A DNA stretch of 64,000 bases from Diorhabda sublineata (taxonomy: Eukaryota > Arthropoda > Insecta > Coleoptera > Chrysomelidae), in contig NC_079484.1 in assembly GCF_026230105.1 (NCBI RefSeq), forward strand, positions 6,401,805-6,465,804. Direction: 5' to 3'. A program made the translations under genes and the position numbers. Shown here in pieces: positions 1 to 12,292 of the stretch. The notes under the pieces were generated by a model. The model was not told the origin of the DNA. It did no database searches and saw only the letters and a program-made list of their open reading frames with translations. How positions within the stretch are numbered: position 1 is the stretch's first letter; each line of letters opens with the position of its first letter.

Positions 1-902
1 ATTTTAATAGAAATTTATCATTTTAATTTACTGAAATCCTTATGCTGGTTACATAGAAATTTTAAATTAAATTCTAATTTGGTTAGCTTGAGTCTCAAGT
101 TTTCATTTTTTATATTAAATAAAGTTACTTTACATTTTTGGAGTCACGAAACTGAAGAAGCTCAATAAAGGTAACGAAACCAAATATGTTTGCTCTTTCA
201 TCGACAAAGAGTTTTATTTGTTCCTTGATTTAATAAATTTATTTCTTCAAAGATAAAGAAATAAAATCTATATCTATACAATGTATACATTTATTACATA
301 AAGGAGCTTTTGCAACAGTTTTAACGGACCCTTATTACAAAGTAATACCAATTGATATTTTGGTCTCATCAAGCCAGATTATACCCCTAATAATTAAATT
401 TGTCATTGAAGTCTAGAATTGCATTTAAATGACCTGGAGCAAAAGAGTTAAACTCGTGTAGATTCAATTTTCAAATTGCCCACCTTAAACATCAAATTGT
501 CCCCCTGTGGGGCGTAGGCCCATGTTAGCAAACACTAACCTAGATGAAATGCAAAACTTTCTGTGCTAATTATATGGTAAAATAATATGGATAAGTCGAG
601 GTAATACAGACAAATGTAAAAATCCTTAAGTACTCAAATAAGGCATGCTATTTAACAGAATTATAATAAAGTATTATAAAGTTTTTGAAACAATTTATAT
701 ACACAAAGTAATCACTTCCAATGAATTTAATTATTTTGCAAATAATGAATAGATTCTAAAAGTAGATATTTAATTAAACAACCACATAATGAGTTATTTA
801 CAAGGTTAGTTTAAACAATTAAAGTTAAATTATTGCTCAGAAACTTATTGAAGCATTTCATAGAATTAAAAATTGAAACCTTGATGGTAAAAGAATACTT
901 AC
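1..902. other. Intron sequence of the Fbxw5-like gene
   Basis: AT-rich sequence left of the second Fbxw5 exon. No open frame continuing the WD40 domain and no recognisable mobile-element coding sequence. It is read as part of an intron that extends beyond the window. A short GC-richer patch near 490-540 has no identity I can give. Confidence 0.5.
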
Positions 903-1910
903 AATAACATATCCATCTTTAGAACATGTTGCAAAGTATTTCCCATTATGGGAAAAACTAACGTGCAACACCTGGTCGCCGTGTTGTAATAATGTTTCTG
1001 TTTGTACTACTGGTATATTATAAGACAATCTTATAAATTCCTCTCGCCATGTTCTACCTAGACACAAAGTTTTATATGAAGTAACACAAAGAAAATAGTC
1101 AAATATGTCTTAATTATAATTTTTATGATTAAAATATTAGAATATTGTAATCAGAATCAAGCTTAAGGATTTAGCACAATAAAAGTTTCTTCCCTCTGAG
1201 AACTTAATGGTCAGGAGTTCTTGGAATGCATTTCATGATTACCAATTTTATGTAGTAGGTGTGATCTATTTTTGTTTGAAGCTCATGGGATAGTTTTATA
1301 TTTTTATATTTTATTAACTGATTAATACTACTTTTTTAAAAGTGAAATTTGGGTATAATTGAAACTGAATATTTATGTATTACTCATGTTTTGTGAGAAT
1401 TAATGATTTTCGTATATAACTAACTACAAATAATATATGACAAAGCCTTAATAGTAATAATCAATTTTTTTATGTAGTTATTTGCTTATTTAAAAGGAAT
1501 TATATACATATACACTTTAGCAAAATTTCATAAGCATATTAATTATTTTTCAGTTGTGGATCGTATACTTTGAAAAGAAAAAGCTCATTAATAATATGGA
1601 TTTTTAAAAAATCAAATAGCTTAAAAGAACATGTGTTAATATTAAAATATTTGAAATAGGTATTAAGACTTATGTAATTTATACCAAAAAAAATTAATAT
1701 AACCTTACCTGCAACAACTGGTATAGATTTATCAATCATAAAATGATCTCGAAATAGTTCTTTCCACAATAAATCGTTGTAACTACCCTGGTACCACAAT
1801 TTACACACTTGGCCTGCAGAAATAAGCTCCTTATAATTTAGATGCTGAAATATTTTGTATAGAGCTAAATATGGCAAATATGCCCAATTTCCTTCTTCTT
1901 TATCTTCCAT
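903..1910 (-). CDS. Fbxw5: F-box/WD40 protein, Fbxw5-like (5' exons only)
   Basis: Two coding exons are visible: 1709-1910 (starts with ATG at 1910, ends before GTAAGG) and 903-1057 (after CTAG, ends before GTAAGT). They join in phase to 119 residues. Residues about 12-50 form an F-box (LPYLALYKIFQHLNYKEL then CKLW), the part that binds Skp1 in an SCF ubiquitin ligase. The second exon opens with TWREEF and runs into a first WD40 blade (HGDQVLHVSFSHNGKYFATC). F-box followed directly by WD40 with this linker is typical of FBXW5, a substrate adaptor of SCF or CUL4-DDB1 ligases. The remaining blades must lie left of position 1; I found no third exon in 1-902. The start is supported by the absence of an in-frame upstream ATG close by and by the position of the F-box near the N-terminus. 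Confidence 0.85.
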
Positions 1911-2801
1911 AGTGATTTTTCTATTTTTTTGTTCCGTTTAAAATTTCCATATTAGTATTTTTTTAAGCCAGTCTTAAGTTATTATACGGTCATAGTATAT
2001 TTTTAATTATGTATAGGGTATAAATGTCAAATAGTCAAATTAATAAATACGAACAGCTGCTATTGACAATTGACGATGATAGATTTTAAAATTCATAAAG
2101 GACAACCAACTTTTAAAATAATACAAACACATGTATTTTCCAATAACAAATATAGTTACCACAAGAACATTATACATTTATATACTTTTTGAAATGATGT
2201 AATAAACCAAGAAACAATTCAGTTAAATAGTGATTTAAAAGATTCCATAGATAAAAAGGAAAATAGAGGTTTCACATAAGTAGTTACAGGGTAAATACAC
2301 AATTTAAACCTTACTATTTTGACAATTTTCACAATACTTTATTGCAATATCTAATATAACTTTCAAAGTGTATAACTAACAAAGGGTGTAATTGTTTTGC
2401 TTTAGAATAAAAAATAATAAAACAATATCATTCTCTATGGTGATATCTGAAATCTAGAGATCATTGAATTAAATTCTATGCTAGAGAGACAAATAGCTGT
2501 GTTGCCATTGTATTCTCATGTCATAATTCCTCACATTTTCGTTTTCAGTTTTTTATTGAATTATATTTAAATTAAAAATAAAAACACTGAAATCGGACAT
2601 ACTCCGTTACTGAAAATATAATACATTTCATTACACTTTAGATAAAAAGTTTGGATATTAAAACAGGCAACCTTGGTATCGGCAACACTTGATTTGTACC
2701 TGGAGCGAAGAGCGACATTTTTCGATCAAACAAAAACATAATAAATGATTTGTGTTTTTATTGAGAAATAAAATTGATCGTGTTTCTCATATATCCTCAA
2801 A
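1911..2801. promoter_or_regulatory. Divergent intergenic region between Fbxw5 and HSBP1
   Basis: The two start codons face away from each other 891 bases apart, so this stretch must hold both promoters and both 5' UTRs. It is AT-rich; I see no convincing TATA box or other element that I could place with confidence. Confidence 0.45.
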
Positions 2802-4537
2802 ATGGTTGATGATAAAGTTGAAATGAATAACGATAACGAAAGTTACACAAGTTTAAATGCAAGTGATCCGAAAAATGTACAAGAATTAACCCAATATGTA
2901 AGTTAAATTCTTTTATTTCTATAATTGTTCCAATTACGTGTTGAATTCACAGACATAAATGTTAACACTCTCGATATTGTGAAATTCATGCGTGGGTCTC
3001 ATAGGTCCGAAACTCCTTTTTGTTATTAATATGGTATAGTAGGAAGCAATAATTTACTTAGGTTAAATATTTGCCCAGGGGATTTTATTCTTTTAGAACT
3101 TATGTTGATTATATCACAATTTCATTTGTATTATATTACAATTTCTTCACACATTTTTTTATTAGAAATGTGTATGTCATAATTATATCTTGAAAAAAAA
3201 TAATCTATAATCTCTAGGTTTCTTTTACTTGCTTAATTTGGTTGTTATTCGTTTTAAATTGATAATAGCTTATCAATGCTTACTAAAATACTATGGGTGT
3301 TTTATTTTAAAATCATTTTGCCTAAGTACATGACTTAGTCCAATCTAAACTCTAAAAATTGCCAAAATAATAATGTTACTTTCCCCAAATACTGTTGCAG
3401 TTATTGTATTGATTAGAGAACCATTTTCACAAAGAAGTGAACCCCAGCTTTTCATAGAGCACAATAACAGTTTACTAGAGATTATTTGCTCTAGAAATAT
3501 CACCTATGGTTAAAAGTGATAATTATTGGGTCCCAGTATTCAAACAAAAAGCTTGCACAACTCTGCATACAATCAAAATATGTTTGTGGGAGCAGAACAG
3601 TAATGGTATCCTTTATCCTTGAAAGAGATTATGTTCACGGTCACAGTTATATTGTTAATTTATTAGATCCATACATCATACATTTCTATGAAGGAAAAAC
3701 AAAAACAAATGGTCAACCACTTATTGCAAGCGTCTTAATTACTTCAGAGAGATTGAAAACCAAGTTTTGATATGGTCTACTAAAAGCTCTTGACCTCAAT
3801 TCTTTGCTATGTTACTTATAAGCCATGTCACACCTGCTACACAATGTTGGCGACTGTCTCTTAGAATTATCAAAATATGGAATGCTCTTGACCAAAATGT
3901 AATCAGATATGAGATTCAAGGCATGTACAGCTGTAACTGAAGCTACAGTAGAAAATGTGTGCTTTTAAAATAGGAATTTTTATTACTGTTTGTTAAATAG
4001 GGGTTGAAATATATCTCTGTGGTGTATACTATTTTTCTTTAAACCTCTAAAGTAAGTATGTATCCAGCACCAATTTTGAGGCAGAAAGTTTGTGTCTTGG
4101 TAAAGCTGCACATGAGACTTCTGAACTACGTCTTAGGTATCATAGCGTGCAGTTCAGAGCTCTCATGTGTAGCTTTACCAAGACATAAACTTTCTGCCTC
4201 AAAATTGGTGCAGGATACATATTTACTTCCAAGGTATAAAGAAAATATATGTTTGTGAGTATTAATTCTGACTTCTTATATTAATTTTGTGCTAAAATTC
4301 ATTGCAATACTTTTTAAGACTTAAAAAAGTGCGATTTTATTATTTCAGTGCTGAAGATCTCTAATTATATACTCTTTTTAGGTACAGAGCTTACTACAAA
4401 CCATTCAAGATAAATTCCAAAATATGTCGGACCAAATATTAACAAGGATTGATGAAATGGGTAACAGAATAGATGATTTAGAAAAAAATATAGGGGATCT
4501 AATGACCCAAGCTGGTGTAGAAGGAACGGATAAATAA
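2802..4537 (+). CDS. HSBP1: Heat shock factor-binding protein 1
   Basis: Two exons: 2802-2897 (ATG in AAAATGG context, ends before GTAAGT) and 4382-4537 (after TTTTTAG, ends at TAA). They join in phase 0 to an 83-residue protein. The conserved region starts at DPKNVQELTQYVQSLLQTIQ and continues to NRIDDLEKNI. This hydrophobic heptad pattern is the trimeric or hexameric coiled coil that in known HSBP1 proteins binds the HSF1 trimerisation domain and damps the heat-shock response; it also occurs in a WASH-assembly context. Family members are about 75-80 residues, so the length fits; the first 23 residues are the variable part. The 1.5-kb intron holds a foldback element (4050-4228). AATAAA overlaps the stop codon. 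The gene is divergent from Fbxw5 and convergent with CIBAR1. Confidence 0.95.
4050..4228. repeat. Foldback element (long hairpin) in the HSBP1 intron
   Basis: The arms at about 4050-4128 and 4151-4228 are inverted copies of each other with only a few mismatches (for example CACCAATTTTGAGGCAGAAA against its complement) and a loop of about 22 bases. No open frame belongs to it. It could be a small MITE whose terminal repeats almost meet; transcribed with HSBP1 it would form a hairpin with about 75 paired bases. Confidence 0.8.
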
Positions 4538-4538
4538 A
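4533..4538 (+). promoter_or_regulatory. Possible polyadenylation signal of HSBP1
   Basis: AATAAA overlapping the TAA stop codon of HSBP1. This is unusually close to the stop, so a later AT-rich variant in the 251-base gap before CIBAR1 could be used instead. Confidence 0.35.
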
Positions 4539-4765
4539 AATCTTTACTAGTATCTATTTAGTATTCACCATAAAATAAGTTTACTTATAAGCTACATCTA
4601 GTTACACAAATATCAAAACACTTTATTAAATTTATGAGTTTTTCCCTGCATTTTGACTTTGGGATGTTAGTAAAGGGTGTTTTTTTTGTGTTTATAACTA
4701 AAAATGCTTTTCCTATTTTTTAATAGTGTTGGATTTTATTTGATAATTGAATTATTATGATTAAC

Positions 4766-4771
4766 TTTATT
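4766..4771 (-). promoter_or_regulatory. Polyadenylation signal of CIBAR1/FAM92
   Basis: On the minus strand AATAAA lies 17 bases past the TAA at 4789-4791. With HSBP1 ending at 4537, the two convergent 3' ends are separated by about 230 bases. Confidence 0.5.
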
Positions 4772-4788
4772 AATTCAAAATAACCAAC

Positions 4789-7700
4789 TTATTTTCTACA
4801 TCTTCTTGCAATTGGTGACGACTGTTCGTTTTCGCTAGTACTGCTTATATTCTCTATAGTATCAGTTTCAGATTCCTCTTCTGATTCTGAAACTGAGTGT
4901 TTCATGGAATCTAAAGTTTCTTCACTTTTTGATAGTTTTTCATTAGGATTGGGTATACCGGGTGTTTTTTTCTTATAAGTTGATGAGAAAATTGCTCCTA
5001 AGGAGCCCAATGATCCAGTGGATCTAAATAATGAAGATTTTCCAATATTTTTATCTTGAGATGCACGGGGAAGACGAAGTGACTTTTTGAATTCCTGAGA
5101 AAGTAAACATAAAATGTTAATAGTAATAATTGAAGTATAAATTTGTCTTAACTCTGACTCATTCTGTCTGCAGATGCTAATATGTTCTATTATCCACTGG
5201 AAATGTTGGAGCAAACAGTGTGTTTAAGAACAAGTGTGGATAATATATTAATTTGAAATTAGATTATGAATTATGAGAATTCTGTAAAGGCGAACAATGT
5301 GAGCTCAACAAACTGTTTTAAAACAAATTTAATAATATAGTAAAGTTAGATTTGGTTATCGAAAAGTCAATAGCTGCCTGAGATTTCTTGTAAGTTTCTT
5401 TCTGAGAAAGGTTTGTCCGAGAAATTTCATAGTAGTAGTCAGAAAATTCGTACGGAGTCGTTGCATATAAAAATAAATAACTAGTGTATATGGTTAAAAT
5501 AAATGTAAGAATAAATCTAAACTGGACTATTGGTACATTACCGTTTGTAGATGTCCTCTCATATTCTGAAAGTCCTAAGTAATAAATAAAATATATAATT
5601 AAGAATAGAAATAAATTTCTAAATATTATATAATGAAAATACATATCAGCAAAGTCTAAACAGAACTCAGCCTCTATCAAATTAGGTTTTTAAGTAATCC
5701 TAACCTAAATGTACAAAAAAACTAAAAATAAAAAAAAATAAATTCTCCCCAATGCTGGATATTTGATTAAAATTCTTCTGGGGTTTCTGGGCTTTGTATA
5801 TGAAGCATACCCTATGGTTGATTCAATGCAAAAGAGAGCAAGTCGAATTATAGGCAATCCACAGTTGACCGGAAATTTGGACAGCAAGTAGTATAAGAAA
5901 ATAGAGAAAACAGGTGGTGAATACATAATGTAGTGTAACAAAAACTATTAAGGCTTTGAAAAAGGCGTCTCTACCGAATTTTAAAATAGTTTCACCATCT
6001 TAAAGTTTCCTAATAGTATGGACACTTTACACATAGAAAATTCTGAAATTTGTATTAAGGGTAGAGGCGTCATTTTCAAAGCATTTTTTTCCTACAAATC
6101 CCAGAAACAAAAAACCCAAGATTTTGGGTTAATTAATTAATTTCGCTTTAAGGCGGACATTATTGAGATTTACCCTCCATAGTTTTATACTAAACGACCT
6201 CGAAAATATTCCAGTGTTAAAAAATAGTTCAAGCAATAGGTCATGACATTATTGGAACCGAAAGAAGAAAAATCTCGCTCTAACTATATGATCTGGAATC
6301 GAAGTATAATAGAAGATGTAAACCAAAGCGAATAACCCCAAAAAATGTGCGATTTGTTCCTCCTGTTCCCTTTGAAGGAGAAGCAGCCTAGAGCTGGTGT
6401 ACATACCAGAGCCATGGAGAAGAGCCAGAATAACCTACATACCACATCCCTAATCCTTCAGACCAATCAGCCTCTACATTAGAATTGAAATTCTGTAGTG
6501 GAAACCTCTCCAACCTCGCCTTCGACAATAGTCCGACAGTCAAAAAAACATTAGACACGAGAGGAATAGATAGGACAACCTCCAGATTGATGGCAGAACT
6601 ACTGTCTATTAGAAAAACAGAAATGAAAGTAGGGCAAGACACCGGGGGATGTTCACAAGGGGGAGGGCATCCCCACTAATGAGGAGCTTAGTAGTAGACG
6701 AACTGTTATGGGATATAGTCATCTAAGTAAAAGAATTCTTTGGTGGTGTCGTTCGGTGGGGCTAAACGTCAATCCGAACAAGACCTACCTGATTTTCTAG
6801 GAAGAAAAAACTCAACGCAAAGATCTCTATCAATTGAAGTCTTCCCATATTCTAGACTTTTTAAAACGAGTGGGATTAATGGATCTGCTGTAAACACTTG
6901 GTTCTCCAGTGTCGCACAATTTTAACTTAATAAGAAAAGATGTATACAATGTAATCAAAGCAAATAACACCAAAAAATATGCCTCTTGTGACTTCTGACC
7001 CCTGATAGGTTTCAACGCGCATAATTTCTTAATTTAAATGGATTATTCATTATGAAGACTCAACTTTGTTAAAATAAGATTGAAACTAAAATTAACAGGA
7101 ATCAGTTTATTGTAGGACGTTTTTGAAATATTCACGAGTTTTCAGATACCAATTGAAACCAGTATAATTTTTCTGTCAGCATTTATTTTCACTTAGCAAT
7201 CTTAAGTTTGGTTGAAGATTATAATGGCTGGGTATACTGAGGAAATTTCTTTCACAACCATTCAACAACTCTTTGAAGCAATGTACTGCCCAAAATTTTC
7301 GATAAATTCGCTTTTTTAGCGCAATAATAGATGTAAACCAAAACCAGAACCCCAAATAATGTGCCTCTTGTGACTTCTGACTCCTGATATGTTTTAACGT
7401 GCCAAATTTCAGTGGATTATTAACAACGAAGACTCAAATTCGTTGAGATAAGATTAAAATTGAAACTAGTACAATTTTTCTATCATTTATTGTCACTTTA
7501 GCAATCTTCAGTTCGGTTGAAGATTATAATGGCTGGATCTAGTGAGGAAATTTCTTTCACAACTATTCAATCTGTTATATTTATAACATTCTATTTGCAA
7601 CGCAAAATTTCAGACGAATTCTACGTTTAACGCTCAATACCATTGCTGCAAGGTCAAATTTAACTTATGTTTGGTAAATTGTATGTTAATATTTACAATT

Positions 7701-10700
7701 TAGATAAAATAAGAATATTCACGTTCTCTATCTATATATTTTAACATCCTAAAAATGTATGTTTTGCTTGTTTACACAAACAGAGAGGTTAGATTAGGTT
7801 GTTATTTGTTAAATAAATATTTTTTTCGATATTAATACATTCTGTTTATTCTAGATATAATTATTTAACACAAGGTTTTGTATATAGTTGATTTAAAATA
7901 AAAAAGTAGCTAACAATAAATACATTAACAAATATTTTCCACTAGTAGCTATACTACATTTGTTTTTTATTATTTTTTTTTGTATGTACATATTAATTCG
8001 CAGTTGGATGAATCTCCAGTATTTAAATAAACATTAGGTCGAGATTTGCTTTGCAACAACCAATTATCGATCTTCAACTAAAGACAACATCGCTAAAGTG
8101 ATACTATTTGTACTTGTATTTAAAGACACACAATCTCCAAATGAAATTCTGACTCGGACCTTTAAAAACATCTAACAAATCAACATTTTTAATCTGTAAT
8201 AACTTTCCAAAACTCAAACTAATATTTTCAAGTCCCAAATCTCAAAATTAGAATATATGTAAAAGACTTCAAGACCAGAACTACTAATAATTACACCAAT
8301 ACTACAGTAACTACCAACCTCTAAATCTGCTTCTTCATCTATATCCTGTATATCCGCAAAAGCCTTAGTTAAGGTCTCTAAACATTTAGCATGATATCCA
8401 ATTTCTGTAGAAATAAAATCTAAAAGAATTGACTTTATATCGTGTAATTTCTGCTTTTCGAAAGAATTTGTTTTATTCTCTAAATTATGGATAGACTTCG
8501 TTACTTCAGCTGTAGCTTTGACTAGCTCAGTTTCAGCTTGAATCTATAAAAATACTTACTATGTAATTTAATTAATAGGGGATGGTCGGGCGAAGCGAAT
8601 ACTCCCCACTACCCCTAAATTATTAGTTTTTCTTTGATCACGCCACCGCTGTTACGTTCGGTCATCTTAGTCTCTGAAGACGATAACTTAGTTATCGAAA
8701 CGCACGTCAGACAGTTTAACTGTAAGTATCGGTGTAGTGGTAGTTAAACAGTGTGTTCAGTACTTTGGTTTGTATTTTGGATAAATCATGAAAAATTTGA
8801 AAGAGTGACCAAAATATGGTTATGAAAATTTGAACGAAAATTTTTTTGTCCAATGAATTTTTTTCTTTCATTTAGTCGTGAGTCATCTGGTTGATTTTTT
8901 TGCGATGATTATCAAAATGTTGTTATAAATATAAATTGTTTATTGTAAATTTGTTTTTTCTCATATCGTCGAATATACCAGGCGATTTATTTATGGGAAT
9001 TAAAAATTTTAAGGTTCGGTTAGATAACCACGATTTAGATTTGTCGTGGTCCACGATTTACCTTTTTCTCTTTTATATTTCATTTAGAACGTATCCAACC
9101 CAGATTTTAATATTTAATTTTATTCGATGCGTGCTTTCGAGTTTTTGAACGTCTGCTTTTTTCGTCTATAAAATTCTGTTCACAGTTCATGTGATGGTTG
9201 TAGTAAGAAGAAGAATGTCATTTAATAGAGCATACAGTACTTACCCACATACTATCAAATATGACAAAGATACATGAAATAGTACTTGGAACAAATATAT
9301 TTTTAAATAAAACATACTGTATCTCACTAGTTAGCCTCATTTCGTTTAAGAGATTTACATAAAAATTTAATTTTTTGAGCCCAAGATTCAACAGTTAAAA
9401 TTCACTCAAAATAATGAATGAAAGTCCCCACTCAATCCCTATGGAAATTGGGTACGGCTAATTTTGCACAAACTCGACACTTTGCTGGTTTGAGCTGATC
9501 AAAAGTCAATGGGCACGAAACCCCAAAATTACCCCTGAAGAGTCCATCAACAATTCTTCTTATTATATGGAAAACGCATAAATGCTCGAGGAAGGGTGGC
9601 ATTGCCTCAAGTGGCTGGGACTGTTCAAGCTTCCCATAATTGATTGATGAATGTTCATGAAGTAACTTAAACAACTTATCTACCCCATTGACGATCCAGT
9701 GAGACTTTCAATCAGCTAGCTACAAACTATCAAGTTTTAGAAAAACTGACCGCAACCCTTAGTCTTATGATACCCTTATACTTTTCAGCGGTAGTTTTTG
9801 GAGGTTGGGGTTGAGTCAAATTACGGAAAAATTGATCGAAATTCAATTTCCATAAGAATTGAGCGGGGTCTTTTGTGTAAAATTGCTACTAGTAACAATA
9901 GTGGCTTTCCAGCTGGTTTTATAAAATCCTGAAAGTATTCAAGCCCAGAATTGCTTAATTATTATCAAGACAGAAATATAAGAGAAATACCTGCTCTAAC
10001 AGTGATAATTTAACCAAAAAGGTGTCCAAATAGACAGGAATGTGTCACTGGAAAAATGAGTGTAAAATTTATGGACCTAAATTCTTTAGCAAGGGCAGAA
10101 TTGGGTATCTTTCATGGGCATACCTACCCTGAAATATTGATTAATGTGTAAAGGGATAGGTAGCAAATATTGGCTAGCATTTTAAATATTTATATTAATA
10201 TGTTCAAATTATTTCACTATATGTGCTATAATTGTGTGATTTAGGAGTTTTTGTTATTTTTTCCATTAATAGGCCTTCTTAAAATGTGCAGAGCCAACCA
10301 ATAACAAGAAATCAGTTTGCAGTAAATATGACTTTGTCTTTTTACTGATTTGCAATATAGACCAGCGTAGAAGCTTTTAATGATAAGAATTTAAAAAGAT
10401 AATAGTAGAATTGAATGAATAGCAAAGTTGTAGGTGATCTACAACTTTTGTATTCGCCCTTTTTCACATAACCTCAAAATTTATGTGAAAAATTGGAATA
10501 ATCAAGTTTTTGGTTTTTTATTTTCATCTTTTACAAAAAAACATTTTCTTTTTTACAAAATATGTTGGAAAGTCAAATTTTTATCTCCTAAACACAATTT
10601 TACCATCACCATGGCGAATTTTATGAGAAAATGCAAAGGCATCCGAAAATTTTGTACATTTTTAAATATTTATTTTACACTCTAGTTACTTATGTTTATC

Positions 10701-12082
10701 AATATAACATGGAATCTCCGGTTTTTCAAGTAATTAGTGTTAAAAATTTTGATAAATAACTAAAAATTGTAAAAACAATTACAATTTGCTCCATTTTTTT
10801 AACCTTGTCTCCAGAAAATTTATCATGGTGATGGTAACATGGTGTCTGAGACATAGAAATTTGAGTTATCACCATATTTCGTAAATAAATAAAATATTTT
10901 TGTAAAAGATAAAAATAAGAAACTCAAAACTTGATTATTTTAATTTTTCACATAAATTTTGAGGTTATGTGGAAAAAGTTTTAACACAAAAGCTGTAGAT
11001 TTTTTTTACCTACAACTTTGCTATTCAACTTTTTTTCCATAGGACTTGTAGTTTTGGCGGAAGTCCAGATCGACCGTCAATTATTTTCCCTTCAATTTTT
11101 ATATTTTATATTCAACTCATTTTTCAACGGGTTTCATCTTACTATTATTTTTTTTTTGTTTCCAAAATCATCCCTGATCTAATATGAGATTTCGCCAAAA
11201 GGAATCATAAAGTTAATATATTTTTACTTGAAATTTCAAATGTTTTTATCCAACTTTAATTCACAACACCCAAAAAAACACTTAATTTTTGTGATTAATA
11301 GCAAACTTCAATGAATAAAATGTATCCTGCTTAGTATTAATAACTTGATACTTAGTCTATGAAATGGGGGTGATCATAGATTAACTGTTGGTGTTTAAGC
11401 TGTATGAAATTTTGAAATAATACTTACAATTTGTTGTCGATTTTTTGGATTTCTTTCCCTAGCTCTATCCAAATACCTTTTTTTAGCAACTTCTTTATCC
11501 CTTGCTATATAAATATTTTTAACTTCCTCTTTAGCTTGTTTACAAATACTTTCATACTTTGCAAATTCACTAACTATTTTAGAATCATATGTTTGAACTC
11601 TCATATCTTCGAAATCACTAATTTGTGACATACAAACTGCAAAATTTTCAAGTCCAACTGACATAGATTTGTTAATGTTCTCATTCTCAGCAATATTTAG
11701 AGAAATTTTAGCAATTTCATCTCCTTGATCCCGCAAACGAGCGATTTTACGGGAGTATTGAGAAAATATATTACAGTAATCTGCTAAATATCTTTCCGCA
11801 GAGTGAATACGACTCTGAATGAATTTGGCTTCTGTTTCACTGAAAAATGAATAATAACAAAAATGCATATTTGTAAAATAGATTTTTAATAAAGGTTTCT
11901 TTAAAAAATTGACCAGTACAATTTCATTTGAAAATAGAATTTGTGCTCCTTGTTGATTGAGAATTATATAAAATTTGTAGAATTTGAGATTTGTTTACAA
12001 TGAAAATATATATTTGACAATTATTTACATCAGTATTATAAAATATTTACCAATTACTTCTAGAACGAAATTGATTCAACAT
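4789..12082 (-). CDS. CIBAR1: CBY1-interacting BAR domain protein (CIBAR1 / FAM92)
   Basis: Four exons, in transcript order 12051-12082, 11428-11839, 8319-8543 and 4789-5094. They join in phase to 324 residues starting MLNQFRSRSN. Residues about 12-220 form the FAM92-type BAR domain (IARLRDQGDEIAK, RARERNPKNRQ, NSFEKQKLHDIKSI, DIQDIDEEADLE), a helical dimer that curves membranes. Vertebrate FAM92 proteins bind Chibby and act at the ciliary base. The C-terminal about 95 residues are a low-complexity tail rich in Ser, Glu and Lys, and are the variable part of the family. The 5' exon codes only 10 and two-thirds residues. The third exon ends at GAG/GTTGGT, an unusual donor, but reading stays in frame and matches the family across the junction. 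The 2.9-kb and 3.2-kb introns hold mobile-element debris. SERGEF lies 210 bases upstream on the same strand. Confidence 0.93.
6385..6930 (+). mobile_element. Decayed LINE reverse transcriptase (Jockey/R1-like)
   Basis: In the last intron of CIBAR1, opposite strand. Pieces of a non-LTR reverse transcriptase can be read across several frames: YIPEPWRRARITYIP, then SFRPISL, a degenerate CSQGGGHP in the place of the usual PQGG motif, and LNVNPNKTYLIF, the strand before the thumb. Stops and frameshifts throughout show it is long dead. The catalytic YxDD region is not recognisable. Confidence 0.6.
6930..7570. repeat. Diverged tandem duplication, about 370-390 bp unit
   Basis: Two copies in direct orientation, about 6939-7280 and 7329-7570. 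They share ATGCCTCTTGTGACTTCTGA (with one change), then AACGAAGACTCAA-like sequence, and end with GAGGAAATTTCTTTCACAAC. A further partial start (GATGTAAACCAAAGCGAATA) lies at 6317. No coding potential recognised. It could be the tandem 3' end of a mobile element. Confidence 0.6.
8666..8760 (+). ncRNA. Hammerhead ribozyme-like motif 1 (Penelope-type terminal repeat)
   Basis: CTGAAGA at 8674-8680, a perfect 7-bp hairpin stem (CGATAAC / GTTATCG, 8681-8697, loop TTA), then AAAC, and GTC at 8706-8708. GTCT (8670-8673) can pair with AGAC (8709-8712) as stem I. Order and spacing match the compact hammerhead ribozymes known from Penelope-like elements. One wrinkle: the base after CTGAAGA is C, so either the first stem II pair consumes the G of GAAA or this C is an extra unpaired base. 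Sequence downstream (GGTGTAGTGGTAG) is shared with the copies at 18.7 and 26.7 kb. Confidence 0.4.
10415..11030. repeat. Foldback / MITE-like element in the CIBAR1 intron
   Basis: Inverted arms of about 220 bases: left about 10415-10640, right about 10800-11030. Outer ends read AATAGCAAAGTTGTAGGT in both orientations, and the inner arms share CACATAACCTCAAAATTTAT and ACCATCACCATG. The middle about 160 bases are unique. No transposase; probably a non-autonomous DNA transposon. Confidence 0.75.
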
Positions 12083-12292
12083 TGTTTATACACCACTGAC
12101 AAAGTAATTGTCAACAAATGATCAATACAAACAAAAGTTGAGAACATAGTTACCAACATAAGGAAAGTATAATCAGTAAAGCAAAACATTTCATTATAAA
12201 AATACAGGAATACAATCAATAGTAATTAATCAACACTTTATAAAAAAAATACCTGAACGTAAATTGTTCATAGAGAAAAACACTGTGTTTTA
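12083..12292. other. Short gap between SERGEF and CIBAR1
   Basis: 210 AT-rich bases separating the SERGEF stop from the CIBAR1 start, both on the minus strand. It has to hold the SERGEF 3' UTR and the CIBAR1 promoter. A TATAAA-type signal sits near 12237-12242 on the minus strand. Confidence 0.4.

Noticed and set aside
3516..3770. 84-residue frame in the HSBP1 intron as an alternative exon
   Set aside because: HSBP1 exons join directly in phase; the frame has no splice sites and resembles decayed mobile-element sequence.
9432..9674. 80-residue minus-strand frame in the CIBAR1 intron as an extra exon
   Set aside because: Exons 2 and 3 join in phase across it and the family has no such insert; no domain recognised.
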